A stretch of 64,000 nucleotides of DNA, taken from contig NZ_BMTS01000003.1 of assembly GCF_014649795.1 (NCBI RefSeq), forward strand, positions 601,871 to 665,870, given 5' to 3'. Of this stretch, positions 47,443 through 56,141 are shown piece after piece. Numbering within the stretch: the first letter of the stretch is position 1; each line of letters opens with the position of its first letter. The notes beneath the pieces are model-generated. The model did not search any database. It saw only the letters and a list, made by a program, of their open reading frames with translations, and was not told the DNA's origin. This stretch comes from Streptomyces melanogenes (GTDB lineage: Bacteria > Actinomycetota > Actinomycetes > Streptomycetales > Streptomycetaceae). The position numbers and the translations under genes were made by a program.

Positions 47443-49652
47443 GCGGCGCCGTCCGGCCCGCGGAAGGTGGTGACGACCGAGCCGACGCGCACGTGCACAA
47501 GCCCGCCCCCGGCACACCCGAGCAGGTCGTCGCGGCCCTCGAACGGCACGGCCCACACCAGCTTCCCCGTCGCCGGGTCCAGCGCGTGCAGCCCCCACTT
47601 CGGCCCGCCCAGCGCGAGTTGGTCGCTGCCCGGCTCCGGGCCGGTGACGTACAGCCGCCCCTCGGAGAGCAGGGGCGGCGGTGACGCGTGGGGTGCGTCG
47701 GTGAGGCGCCGTACGTCCGTGCGCAGCCAGCGGGTCCGCCCGGTGGCCGCGTCCAGGGCGCTCACCTCCGAGTGCGAAGCGGCGTGCACCAGGCCGTCGG
47801 TGGCCGTCGGCGTCACGGACACCGAGCCGGTGACGCCCCGGGACCACAGCGTGGTCCGGGCTGCCAGATCGACGGCGCTGACCGCCTCGCCGAGCGCGAA
47901 GTAGCCCGTGCCGGTGGCCCCCGGGTGGGCGTCCGGCCGCAGCGCGCCGCCCGTGACGGTCGTCTCCAGGCGGCCGTCGGAGGCCCGCAGCACGTGCAGC
48001 GGGTCCCGCGCGCGCACCTTGAGCTGCTCGGGCCCGCCCGACTGGGCGTAGACGGACGAGGCGATCGCGAACCGCCCGCCCGCGTACCGCACCGCCGTCA
48101 CCCCGGCGGCCGTCCCCTCGTGGTACCAGAGCCCCTCGCCGGTCGCCGGGTCGTAGCCGTACGCCCGCCAGGGCCGCTTGTGCCCGGTGCGCCGCGACCA
48201 TTCGGTGTCGTACGACTCGTACGTGACGAAGCACGCGACCTTGTCGCCGAGCACGAACAGGCCCCGGGAGCCCTCCAGTTCGACGTCGTCCGGCAGGAGC
48301 GAGGTGCGCGGCCGCAGCCCTTCGAGCCGGGGGTCGCGGGTCTCCCAGCGGGGGTCGCCGGTGGCGGCGTCGAGCGCGACGAGGGTCGGGGCACCGGCGA
48401 GCTCGGCGCGTACGAGGTGGACGACGTCCTTGCCGTACGGCACGACCTGGCTGACGCCCTTGGCGTCCCGCTGCCAGCGGACGGCGCCGGTGGCGGGGTC
48501 GAGGCGGGTGAGGGAGGCGGTGTCGTGGACGTAGAGGGCGTCGCCGTGGCGGATCAGGGCGCCGCCGTACTGGGTGGGGCCGAGGTCACGGGTCCACAGG
48601 GCGCGGCCGCGGGGGTAGGGGGCAGGGGAGGGGCGCTCGGCGCTCGCGTGTCCGTCCTTGCCGAGTGCGACCGCCGTCGAGATTCCGGCGGCGGCGACGG
48701 CGCCGGAGGCGGACCAGAGGAGGAAGCGGCGGCGGGAGGCGCGGGCGGGCGGCTCCGGGTCGGCCACGGCCGGCGCCGCCTCGATCAACTCGGCCGTGGC
48801 CTCCTCGTGCTGGCGTATCAGCCCGGTGACCGGCTCCTGCTCCCACCAGGGCTCGGGGGCGCTGCGCCCGGCGCACCACGCCAGGACCTCGGCGACAGCG
48901 GGCCGGTCGGCGGGCTCGCGGGCCAGGCACCGGCCGAGGAACTCCCGCCAGTCGTCGCCCGGTACGCCGTCGAGGTCCGGCTCCTCGTGCAGCGTGCGGT
49001 ACAGCACCTGCGGGGCGCTCCCCGCGCCGAACGGGTTGCGGCCGGTGGCGCAGAGCGCGAGCAGCCCGCCCAGCGCGAAGACGTCGGCGGGGGGCCCGGG
49101 TTCGCCCTGGCGGGCGAGCTGCTCGGGGGCGATGAAGCCGGGGGAGCCGACGACCTCGCCGGAGTGGGTGAGCGCCTCCGCGTCCGCCTCCCCGGTCCCC
49201 TTGGCGATCCCGAAGTCGATGACCTTCGGGCCGTCCCGGGTCACGATCACATTGGCGGGCTTGAGGTCGCGGTGGACGAGGTGCGCGGCGTGTACGGCGG
49301 CCAGCGCCTCCGCCAGCAGGGCGCCGAGCGCGGCGAGCTGGCGGGGGCCGAGGGGGCCGAGCGCGGAGACGGCCTCGGAGAGGGCGGGCCCGGCGGCGTA
49401 CGCCGTGGCCAGCCACGGGGGTTCGGCGTCCGGGTCGGCCGCGAGCACGCCGGCGGTGTACGGGCCGTCCACCGCTCTGGCGGCCGCCACCTCGCGGCGG
49501 AACCGCTCGCGGAAGCGGGGGTCGGCGGCGAGGTGCGGGTGCACGGTCTTCAGCGCGACGAGTCTGCCGGAGGCGGCGCGGGCGAGGTGTACCTGGCCCA
49601 TGCCGCCGTCGCCGAGCAGCGCGACGAGGCGGTACCCGCCGATCTCGCCCAC
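47439..49652 (-). CDS. Second membrane Ser/Thr kinase with C-terminal PQQ-type beta propeller
   Basis: From the GTG at 49652, four bases after GGGGAGG, the protein has 737 residues ([20 protein letters not shown]); the frame is open to 49718 but without a ribosome site. The kinase domain has [24 protein letters not shown] and IAPEQ. The membrane segment near residue 315 is twin-arginine-like ([18 protein letters not shown]). The propeller contains [24 protein letters not shown] and [13 protein letters not shown]. It is the first gene of the pair and probably arose with the other by duplication. Confidence 0.92.
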   Translation of the reverse strand: MGEIGGYRLVALLGDGGMGQVHLARAASGRLVALKTVHPHLAADPRFRERFRREVAAARAVDGPYTAGVLAADPDAEPPWLATAYAAGPALSEAVSALGPLGPRQLAALGALLAEALAAVHAAHLVHRDLKPANVIVTRDGPKVIDFGIAKGTGEADAEALTHSGEVVGSPGFIAPEQLARQGEPGPPADVFALGGLLALCATGRNPFGAGSAPQVLYRTLHEEPDLDGVPGDDWREFLGRCLAREPADRPAVAEVLAWCAGRSAPEPWWEQEPVTGLIRQHEEATAELIEAAPAVADPEPPARASRRRFLLWSASGAVAAAGISTAVALGKDGHASAERPSPAPYPRGRALWTRDLGPTQYGGALIRHGDALYVHDTASLTRLDPATGAVRWQRDAKGVSQVVPYGKDVVHLVRAELAGAPTLVALDAATGDPRWETRDPRLEGLRPRTSLLPDDVELEGSRGLFVLGDKVACFVTYESYDTEWSRRTGHKRPWRAYGYDPATGEGLWYHEGTAAGVTAVRYAGGRFAIASSVYAQSGGPEQLKVRARDPLHVLRASDGRLETTVTGGALRPDAHPGATGTGYFALGEAVSAVDLAARTTLWSRGVTGSVSVTPTATDGLVHAASHSEVSALDAATGRTRWLRTDVRRLTDAPHASPPPLLSEGRLYVTGPEPGSDQLALGGPKWGLHALDPATGKLVWAVPFEGRDDLLGCAGGGLVHVRVGSVVTTFRGPDGAA

Positions 49653-49711
49653 CGCACCTCCCCTGACGACTGTCAGAATGTGCGACGCGCGCGACCCCAT
49701 CCGTGGTTGCG

Positions 49712-49964
49712 CCCCCACCCCGCCCCTTCCCTAAATCCTCCGGGGGTGGGGGGAGGGCTGGGGTGGGTGGGCTCACCTGAGCGGGGCCTGCGGCCCCTGC
49801 ACCCCGCTGTCTTTCGTCTGCGGACCGTGCTGGGTCGCTCGCGCAGTTCCCCGCGCCCCTAACTACCTAGGGGCGCGGGGAACTGCGCGACCAGTTGGGG
49901 ACGGCCCGCAGCCGAAGAACCAGGCCGCCCGCCAGAGGGCTTTCGGGAAGGGGCGGGGTGGGGG
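49712..49964. repeat. 253-bp inverted-repeat element, copy D
   Basis: Bounded by a perfect 20-bp terminal inverted repeat (CCCCCACCCCGCCCCTTCCC at 49712-49731 and its complement at 49945-49964). Inside are the modules TCGTCTGCGGACCGT, GCTCGCGCAGTTCCCCGCGC (from 49837) and the complementary AGGGGCGCGGGGAACTGCGC (from 49869). It lies between the start of the kinase operon and the end of the ketoacyl synthase gene. It contains no reading frame of note. Confidence 0.85.
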
Positions 49965-49978
49965 ACTGACCCCGCGAG

Positions 49979-51196
49979 TCAGGACCGCTTCAGGATCAGG
50001 CTCACGTTGTGGCCGCCGAAGCCGAACGAGTTGGCCAGGGCCGCGTCCCACGAGCCCGTACGGTTCGCCCCCGCCACCACATCCAGCCCCACCCCCGGAT
50101 CCAGCCGCTCCAGATTCCGCGTAGCCGGAACAATCCCCTCGTGCAGGGCGAGCAACGCCGCCATCGCCCCCACCGCCCCCGACGCCCCCAACATATGCCC
50201 CGTCATCGACTTCGTCGCGGTCACCACCGCATGCGTCCCGACCGCCCGCTCCACGGCATCCGCCTCGGCCAGATCACCCGACGGAGTCGACGTGGCATGC
50301 GCGTGCACCACCCCGATGTCGGCGGGGCCGAGGTCCGCGTCCCGCAGGGCCGTCTCGATCGCCCGGACCTGCCCGGCCACGTCCGACGCAGTGATGTGGT
50401 CGGCGCTGGAGGTCACGGCGGCCCCCGCCACCGCCCCGTACACCCGTGCCCGCCGCGCCCGCGCGAAGGAGGCCCGCTCCAGGACGAGTACGCCCGCGCC
50501 CTCGCCCATCACGAAACCGCTGCGGTCCGCGTCGAACGGGCGGGACACCGTCTCGGGGTCGTGCTCCTGCGGCGACAGCGCCTTCATCTGCGCGAACGCG
50601 GCGAGCGTGAACGGGTGCAGACAGGCCTCCGTGCCGCCCGCGACCACCACGTCGGCCCGGCCCGCGCGGATCAGGTCGAGCCCCATCGCGATGGCCTCGG
50701 CCCCGGACGCGCAGGCGCTCACCGGTGTGCGTGCCCCGCCCCGCGCGCCCAGGTCCATGGAGACCCAGGCCGCCGGGCCGTTGGGCATCAGCATCGGCAC
50801 GGCGTACGGCGAGAGCCTGCGCGCGCCGCTCTTCTCGTACGTGTCGTCCTGGCCCAGCGTGGTCAGCACGCCACCGGTGCCGGTGCCGATCACCACCGCC
50901 AGCCGCTCGGGCTCGACCTCGGGGGTGCCCGCGTCCCGCCAGGCCTCGCGGGAGCTGATCAGCGCCAGTTGTTCACATCGGTCAAGGCGCCGTGCCTCCA
51001 CCCGGTCGAGCAGCGAGACCGGGTCGACGGGCAGTCCCGCCGCGACCCGGACCGGCAGATCCGCCGCCCATTCCTCGGTGAGCAGGGACACCCCGGACTT
51101 GCCGGTGAGCAGCCCGGACCAGGTGGATGTGGCGTCGGCGCCGAGCGGGGTGATCGCGCCGAGCCCGGTCACCACTACGTCTTCATGATCGTTCAT
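49979..51196 (-). CDS. Stand-alone beta-ketoacyl-ACP synthase (FabF/KAS II type)
   Basis: The 405-residue enzyme (MNDHEDVVVTGLGAITPLGA) has the complete Cys-His-His triad: Cys in SACASGAEAIAMGLD near residue 160, His in HAHATSTPSGDLAEAD near 298, and His in SMTGHMLGASGAVGAM near 332. It condenses malonyl-ACP with acyl-ACP. There is no acyl carrier protein, acyltransferase or ketoreductase gene beside it, so it is not part of a biosynthetic cluster here; it is likely an extra KAS II or a dedicated enzyme. Element D lies just after its stop. Confidence 0.9.
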   Translation of the reverse strand: MNDHEDVVVTGLGAITPLGADATSTWSGLLTGKSGVSLLTEEWAADLPVRVAAGLPVDPVSLLDRVEARRLDRCEQLALISSREAWRDAGTPEVEPERLAVVIGTGTGGVLTTLGQDDTYEKSGARRLSPYAVPMLMPNGPAAWVSMDLGARGGARTPVSACASGAEAIAMGLDLIRAGRADVVVAGGTEACLHPFTLAAFAQMKALSPQEHDPETVSRPFDADRSGFVMGEGAGVLVLERASFARARRARVYGAVAGAAVTSSADHITASDVAGQVRAIETALRDADLGPADIGVVHAHATSTPSGDLAEADAVERAVGTHAVVTATKSMTGHMLGASGAVGAMAALLALHEGIVPATRNLERLDPGVGLDVVAGANRTGSWDAALANSFGFGGHNVSLILKRS

Positions 51197-51332
51197 ACCC
51201 TCGACCCTGCCAGTCGCGGACGGCCGCGGGGAGGGGCCGAACGGATCGATTTGTCCAGGGGAGGTTGTGAGGTCTCGACAACAGGCATGCAGTAACAGAC
51301 ATTCAGCGGCGGGGCGCGTCACGGAAACGCGC

Positions 51333-51369
51333 GGGGCCCGTCACCCGCACGCGGCGGGTGACGGGCCCC
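51333..51369 (-). terminator. Terminator after the TerD gene
   Basis: A perfect 16-bp stem (51333-51348 with 51354-51369) and a 5-base loop, 29 bases after the terD stop and upstream of the ketoacyl synthase gene. Confidence 0.9.
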
Positions 51370-51397
51370 GGTCGTCTCGGGCCGTGTCCTCTACGGG

Positions 51398-52591
51398 TCA
51401 GAGCGCCTCGGCCGACGGCTTCACCATCCCGCGCACCGTCCGGGACTTCACGAAGTTCCCCAGCGCCGTCATCTCCCACTCGCCGGAGAACTGCTTGATC
51501 AGCTTGGCCATCATCACGCCGGTCTGCGGCTCGGCGGTGGTCAGGTCGAAGCGGACCAGCTCCTCGCCGGTCGCCGCGTCGATCAGTCGGCAGTACGCCT
51601 TGGCGACCTCGGTGAACTTCTGGCCGGAGAACGAGTTCACCGTGAAGACCAGGCCCGTCGCCTCCGCCGGGATTCGGCCCAGGTCGACCACGATCACCTC
51701 GTCGTCGCCCGCGCCCTCGCCCGTGAGGTTGTCGCCGGAGTGCTTGACCGCGCCGCCCAGGATCGAGAGCTTGCCGAAGTAGCAGCTGTCCAGGTGGTTG
51801 CGCTGCGGCCCGTACGCGATCACCGAGGCGTCCAGGTCGATGTCCTTGCCGCGGAACGCGGGCTCCCAGCCGAGGCCCATCTTGACCTGGGAGAGCAGCG
51901 GGCGGCCGCCCTTGACCAGCGACACCGTCTGGTTCTTCTGGAGGCTGACGCGGCCCTTGTCGAGGTTGATCTTCCCGCTCGGCGCGGCGGCGGGCGCGGC
52001 CGGAGCGGCCGGGGGAGCGGCGGGCATCGGCGGCGCGGCCACGGGGGCGACCGGGGCCGGTGCGGCGGGGGCGGGCGCTGCGGCCGGGGGCTCCTCGACC
52101 GTGACGCCGAAGTCGGTGGCGATGCCCGCCAGCCCGTTCGCGTACCCCTGGCCCACCGCGCGGGCCTTCCAGGCGCCGCCGCGCAGATAGACCTCCATGA
52201 CGACCAGCGCGGTCTCGCTGCCGAGCTGCGGCGGGGTGAAGGTGGCGATCACGCTGCCGTCGTCGGCGTTGCGCAGGGTGGCGGTGGGCTCGATGCCCTG
52301 GAAGGTCTGGCCCGCGGCGTCGGGGCTGGCGGTGACCACGATCTTCTCGATGCCGGGCGGCACCGCCGCCGTGTCCACCACGATCGCGTCCGGAGCGGTG
52401 CCGCCGCCGGACCGGTAGGTGACACCGGGGCCCGAGGGCTGGTTGTAGAAGATGAAGTCGTCGTCCGAGCGCACCTTGCCGTCGGCGGTGAGCAACAGGC
52501 CCGACACGTCGAGCCGCACCGGAGCGGCGACGTCCACCGCCACGCGGGCGGCCGGGAGCGGAAGGTTCGAGCCAGGTGTCATTGCGGTCAT
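51398..52591 (-). CDS. TerD-family protein with two TerD domains
   Basis: The 397-residue protein has a first TerD domain (residues 20-165, with the calcium-binding-type SDDDFIFYNQPSGPGVTYR), an Ala/Pro linker (residues 170-205) and a second domain (residues 210-395: VKMGLGWEPAF, DIDLDASVIAYGPQRN, GDDEVIVVDL). TerD proteins bind calcium and belong to the tellurite and stress-response group, abundant in Streptomyces. An alternative start is the ATG at 52582. A terminator follows. Confidence 0.9.
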   Translation of the reverse strand: MTAMTPGSNLPLPAARVAVDVAAPVRLDVSGLLLTADGKVRSDDDFIFYNQPSGPGVTYRSGGGTAPDAIVVDTAAVPPGIEKIVVTASPDAAGQTFQGIEPTATLRNADDGSVIATFTPPQLGSETALVVMEVYLRGGAWKARAVGQGYANGLAGIATDFGVTVEEPPAAAPAPAAPAPVAPVAAPPMPAAPPAAPAAPAAAPSGKINLDKGRVSLQKNQTVSLVKGGRPLLSQVKMGLGWEPAFRGKDIDLDASVIAYGPQRNHLDSCYFGKLSILGGAVKHSGDNLTGEGAGDDEVIVVDLGRIPAEATGLVFTVNSFSGQKFTEVAKAYCRLIDAATGEELVRFDLTTAEPQTGVMMAKLIKQFSGEWEMTALGNFVKSRTVRGMVKPSAEAL

Positions 52592-52681
52592 GTCCCGGGA
52601 ACGAGCGGCACGGCTTTACGGTTCCTTGAACGTCCCGCCAATTCGTGAACGGTCGCGGACCGGGCGACGGCCTCCCTGGAT

Positions 52682-53506
52682 TCAGTGCGGCCACACCGGC
52701 GGGTTCGTCGTGAAGTGGCCGCCGAGATACGACTGGCCCGGGTCGTCGGGGTCGAGCTCGCCCTGCTCGGCGATCAGCTTCTCGGCGTACTGCTCGGAGT
52801 CGTCCCGCGGCTCGTACCCGAGCGCCCGCGCCGACGAGAGGTCCCACCACAGCCGGGTGTTGGCGGAGGAGCCGTAGACCACGGTGTGGCCGACGCCCTC
52901 GGCGGTGAGGGCCGCGTGGAAGAGCCGGGCGCCGTCGCCGGGGCTCATCCAGATCGACAGCATCCGTACGGAGGTGGGCTCCATGAAGCAGGAGCCGATC
53001 CGCACCGAGACGCTCTCCAGGCCGTACTTGTCCCAGTAGAACTGGGCCAGGTCCTCGCCGAACGACTTGGACAGGCCGTAGAAGGTGTCCGGACGGCGGG
53101 GCGTGTCGACCGGGATCAGGGCGTCCGGCTCCAGCGGCGCCTCGCCCTGCGGGCGCGGGGTGAAGCCGACCGCGTGGTTGGAGGAGGCGAAGACCACGCG
53201 CGCGACGCCCTCCTCGCGCGCGGTCTCGTAGAGGTTGTACGTGCCCTCGATGTTGGCCCGCAGGATCTTGTCGAAGGTGGACTCCAGGGAGATGCCCGCC
53301 AGGTGCAGGACCGCGTCGACGCCCCGGACCGCCTCCCGCAGCGCGTCCCGGTCGCCGAGTTCGGCGGTGATCGCGTCCGGCTCCCCGGGGATGGCCCGCG
53401 CGTCGAGAAGGCGCAGGTCGTAGCCGTACGCCGGGAGCAGCCCGCGCATCAGGGTGCCGAGTCCGCCGGCGGCGCCGGTGAGCAGGACGGTGCGGGGAGC
53501 GGGCAT
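52682..53506 (-). CDS. udh: Uronate dehydrogenase-like NAD-dependent sugar dehydrogenase
   Basis: From the ATG at 53506 (GAGGAGA six bases upstream) the protein has 274 residues. It is a short-chain fold with LLTGAAGGLGTLMRGLL near the N-terminus, VLHLAGIS, VVFASSNHAVGFTP, the catalytic YGLSKSFGEDLAQFYWDKYG and VRIGSCFMEPTSVRMLSIWM. These segments closely match the Agrobacterium uronate dehydrogenase I remember, including the RIGSC, RMLS and SAN-WWD motifs. It would oxidise galacturonate or glucuronate to the aldarolactone. The divergent kdgD supports this. Confidence 0.82.
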   Translation of the reverse strand: MPAPRTVLLTGAAGGLGTLMRGLLPAYGYDLRLLDARAIPGEPDAITAELGDRDALREAVRGVDAVLHLAGISLESTFDKILRANIEGTYNLYETAREEGVARVVFASSNHAVGFTPRPQGEAPLEPDALIPVDTPRRPDTFYGLSKSFGEDLAQFYWDKYGLESVSVRIGSCFMEPTSVRMLSIWMSPGDGARLFHAALTAEGVGHTVVYGSSANTRLWWDLSSARALGYEPRDDSEQYAEKLIAEQGELDPDDPGQSYLGGHFTTNPPVWPH

Positions 53507-53543
53507 GGGGTCTCCTCGGTGCGGGGGCGGGCGGGTCCGTCGG

Positions 53544-53610
53544 ATGAACACCATCGTGGATGGCATTCATATCCGTGGAAACGCTAGGGAGCGGCCTCCG
53601 GCCCCGTCAA
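53544..53610 (-). promoter_or_regulatory. udh promoter and 27-bp palindromic operator
   Basis: On the minus strand TTGACG (53610-53605), an 18-base spacer and TAGCGT (53586-53581) form a promoter. Just downstream, 53544-53570 is a near-perfect palindrome with arms ATGAACACCATC and GATGGCATTCAT around GTG, with two mismatches. A repressor bound there would block early transcription. Confidence 0.65.
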
Positions 53611-53693
53611 GTGTGGCGCGGAGCGCCTGTCGACGCCATGGCGGCGCAGATGTCACCCGCACGGAAAACACCCGCGCGCCGGGGTTTCGCGTC

Positions 53694-53745
53694 TTGACCG
53701 TCGTCAGGGGGCTGCCATAGCGTGGCGGCGTTCAGAAATATAGAC
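53694..53745 (+). promoter_or_regulatory. kdgD promoter with IclR-like site at +1
   Basis: TTGACC (53694-53699), an 18-base spacer and TAGCGT (53718-53723) mirror the udh promoter. The predicted start near 53730 is the first base of GTTCAGAAATATAGAC (53730-53745), which shares GTTCAGAA with the palindrome upstream of the IclR gene at 62040. Confidence 0.55.
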
Positions 53746-53788
53746 GTCGATCAGAACCGTGCACGACGGCCTTGCCCTGGGAGCGCCT

Positions 53789-54739
53789 GTGACGCCCAAG
53801 AACCCTTCCCCGCTCGCCGCCCGCCTGGACGGTCTCCTCTTCTTCCCGGTCACCCCCTTCGGGCCGGACGGCGGCCTCGACCTCGACGCCTTCCGCGCGC
53901 ACGTGAGGAGCGGCATCGAGGCGGGCGCGGCCGCGGTGTTCACCTGCTGCGGTACGGGCGAGTTCCACGCGCTCACCCCGGAGGAGTTCCACGCGTGCGT
54001 GGCCGCCGCCGTCGAGGAGGCCGCGGGCCGCGTCCCGGTGGTGGCCGGAGCGGGGTACGGGACGGCCCTCGCGATCCAGTACGCGGGGCTCGCCGAGGAC
54101 GCTGGCGCCGACGGGCTGCTCGCCATGCCGCCGTACCTCGTCGTCGCCGACCAGGAGGGGCTGCTGCGCCACTACACCGCGCTCGCCGCCGCCACCTCCC
54201 TCGACGTCATCGTCTACCAGCGCGACAACGCGGTCCTCACGCCCGCGACGGCCGTCGAACTCGCCCGCACCGACGGCATCATCGGCCTCAAGGACGGCAT
54301 CGGGGACCTCGACCTGATGCAGCGGATCGTCAGCACGGTCCGCCGGGAGGTGCCCGGCCACGCGTTCCTCTACTTCAACGGCCTGCCCACCGCCGAACTC
54401 ACCGGCCTCGCCTACCGGGGCATCGGCGTCACGCTCTACTCGTCGGCGGTCTTCTGCTTCGCCCCGGACATCGCGCTCGCCTTCCACCGGGCGCTCGACA
54501 CCGGCGACGACGCCACCGTGAACCGCCTCCTGGACGGCTTCTACGTACCGCTGGTCGAACTGCGCAACCAGGGACGCGGATACGCCGTTTCGCTGGTCAA
54601 GGCGGGCGTACGACTGGCGGGCCTGGAGGTCGGCGAGGTGCGGCCGCCGCTGAGCGAGCCCGACGCGGCCCACATCAAGCAGCTGGCCGCGCTGATCGAG
54701 CGGGGGCGCGCGCTGCTGGCCGACGGGGCGGGCGCGTGA
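53789..54739 (+). CDS. kdgD: 5-dehydro-4-deoxyglucarate dehydratase
   Basis: The GTG at 53789 has GGGAG six bases upstream and gives 316 residues; an upstream in-frame GTG at 53759 is less likely. The TIM barrel belongs to the DapA superfamily: LFFPVTPFGPDGGLDLDAFR, FTCCGTGEFHALTPEE (in place of the DapA GTTGE motif), IVYQRDNAVLTP and the Schiff-base Lys in IIGLKDGIGDLDLMQRIV. It removes water and CO2 from 5-keto-4-deoxyglucarate to give 2-oxoglutarate semialdehyde. The end overlaps the next gene. Confidence 0.9.
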   Translation: MTPKNPSPLAARLDGLLFFPVTPFGPDGGLDLDAFRAHVRSGIEAGAAAVFTCCGTGEFHALTPEEFHACVAAAVEEAAGRVPVVAGAGYGTALAIQYAGLAEDAGADGLLAMPPYLVVADQEGLLRHYTALAAATSLDVIVYQRDNAVLTPATAVELARTDGIIGLKDGIGDLDLMQRIVSTVRREVPGHAFLYFNGLPTAELTGLAYRGIGVTLYSSAVFCFAPDIALAFHRALDTGDDATVNRLLDGFYVPLVELRNQGRGYAVSLVKAGVRLAGLEVGEVRPPLSEPDAAHIKQLAALIERGRALLADGAGA

Positions 54740-55881
54740 AGGCGTCGGCGTTCCTCTACCCCTGGGACGTGATCGGCGACCCGGACGCGCCCGCGCGGAT
54801 CGCCGACCTGGGCGTCCGTCAGGTGACGCTGGCCGCCGCCTACCACTCGACCCGGGCCCTCACCCCGCACCACCCGCGCCACCGGATCGTCACGGCCGAG
54901 CACGCGGCGGTCCTGTACCCCGTCGACGAACGGCGCTGGTCCGGCCGTGCGTTGCGGCCGTACGCGGCCGGGGCGTGGGCGCCGGGCGACGCGTACGGCG
55001 AGGCCGCCGAAGCCCTCGCGGCGGTCGGCCTCGACGTCCACTCCTGGGTCGTTCTCGCCCACAACTCCCGCCTGGGCGCGGAGCATCCGGGGACCTCGGT
55101 GGTCAACGCGTACGGCGACCGCTACCCCTGGGCGCCCTGCATAGCCCGGCCGGAAGTCCGCGCGTACCTGGTCGCCCTGGCGGCGGAGGCGGCGGTACGA
55201 CCCGGGGCGGGCGGGACGGAACTGGAGTCCTGCGGCTGGTACGGCCTGGCGCACCTGCACGCCCACGACAAGATCGCGGGGGTGGCGCTGGACGACACGG
55301 CCCAGTACCTGATGTCGCTGTGCTTCTGCGACGTCTGCCGACGGGGGTACGGGGAGTGGGGCCTGGACGCGTCGTGGCTCGCGGGGTCGGTGCGGGAGGC
55401 GCTGGAGCCGGTGTGGCGCGGTGTCGCCCCGTCCCCGGCGGCCGCTCCTTTGCTGGAGGCGACGGTCGGCTACCGGGCCTCGGTGGCGCGGAGCCTCCAG
55501 GAGGAGGTGGTCGGGGCGGTGCGGGCCGCGGCCGGTCCGGGGTTCCAAGTGTTGCTGCACGCGGATCCCGGGGTGCATCGGTGCGGGGCGAACGTGGGGG
55601 TGTCCGCGGCGGACGTGTTCGCCTTCGCGGACGGGGTGGTAGTCCCGTGCCCGGCCGGCCGCCCGGACCTACTGCGGCCGTTCGCGGCACATGCGCCTTC
55701 CGGCGCGGTGCTCGCTGCGAACCTGACGGTGGTGTCGGGGATGGGAGGTCGGCCGGGGGCGCTGGGGGAGGACGCGGCTCTGGCGGAGGCCGCGGGGGCG
55801 ACGGAGTTGCGGCTGTACCACGCGGGGTTGGCATCGGGGGAGGACGGGGCGGCGGTGCGCCGCGCGGGGGTGGTGGATTGA
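54736..55881 (+). CDS. Protein of unknown function, coupled to kdgD
   Basis: A GTG overlapping the kdgD stop gives a 381-residue Ala-rich protein starting MKASAFLYPWDVIGDPDAPA. It looks like a TIM barrel: LGVRQVTLAAAYHSTRALTP, LDVHSWVVLAHNSRLGAEHP, LESCGWYGLAHLHAHDKI and LCFCDVCRRGYGEWGLD. The acidic and Trp residues resemble glycoside-hydrolase-like proteins (compare the WVVLxHN and YGLxHxHxHDK segments), but I cannot name a family. The FCDVC motif could bind metal. Coupling to kdgD suggests a role in sugar-acid use. Element E starts right after its stop. Confidence 0.65.
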   Translation: MKASAFLYPWDVIGDPDAPARIADLGVRQVTLAAAYHSTRALTPHHPRHRIVTAEHAAVLYPVDERRWSGRALRPYAAGAWAPGDAYGEAAEALAAVGLDVHSWVVLAHNSRLGAEHPGTSVVNAYGDRYPWAPCIARPEVRAYLVALAAEAAVRPGAGGTELESCGWYGLAHLHAHDKIAGVALDDTAQYLMSLCFCDVCRRGYGEWGLDASWLAGSVREALEPVWRGVAPSPAAAPLLEATVGYRASVARSLQEEVVGAVRAAAGPGFQVLLHADPGVHRCGANVGVSAADVFAFADGVVVPCPAGRPDLLRPFAAHAPSGAVLAANLTVVSGMGGRPGALGEDAALAEAAGATELRLYHAGLASGEDGAAVRRAGVVD

Positions 55882-56141
55882 CCCCCACCCCGCCCCTTCC
55901 CGAAACTCTCCGAGGGAGCTCTTCGTCTGCGGACCGTCCCCAACTGGTCGCGCAGTTCCCCGCGCCCCTAAAGGCTCGGCTTCGCCATCGCCAGCGGCCG
56001 TACCCCCTCAGGGGCGCGGGGAACTGCGCGACCAGCCACCGACGACCCGCAGACGAACGGGGTCCGGGGGCGCAGCCCCCGGGAAACGCAGCTCAGCCCG
56101 ACCCCACCCCCGGAGGGTTTAGGGAAGGGGCGGGGTGGGGG
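55882..56141. repeat. 260-bp inverted-repeat element, copy E
   Basis: Bounded by the same perfect 20-bp terminal inverted repeat as copy D (55882-55901 and 56122-56141) but inverted relative to it: the end with CGAAACTCTC is on the left here. Inner arms TGGTCGCGCAGTTCCCCGCG (55945-55969) and their complement (56010-56034), plus a CCCGGGGG hairpin module at 56060-56086. It begins one base after the upstream stop codon and includes the last 16 codons of the MFS gene on the other strand. Confidence 0.88.

Noticed and set aside
43487..47515. Open frame of 1342 codons on the minus strand
   Set aside because: It runs through repeat C, opposite the PhoX-like gene, and in the wrong frame of the kinase gene. 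No family signal; low-complexity product.
49979..51196. Ketoacyl synthase as part of a polyketide or fatty-acid biosynthetic cluster
   Set aside because: No acyl carrier protein, chain-length factor, ketoreductase or tailoring gene nearby; the neighbours are a TerD protein and kinases.
49712..56141. Elements D and E as intact insertion sequences
   Set aside because: They are only 253 and 260 bp, contain no transposase frame, and I see no clear target duplication. They are described as inverted-repeat elements instead.
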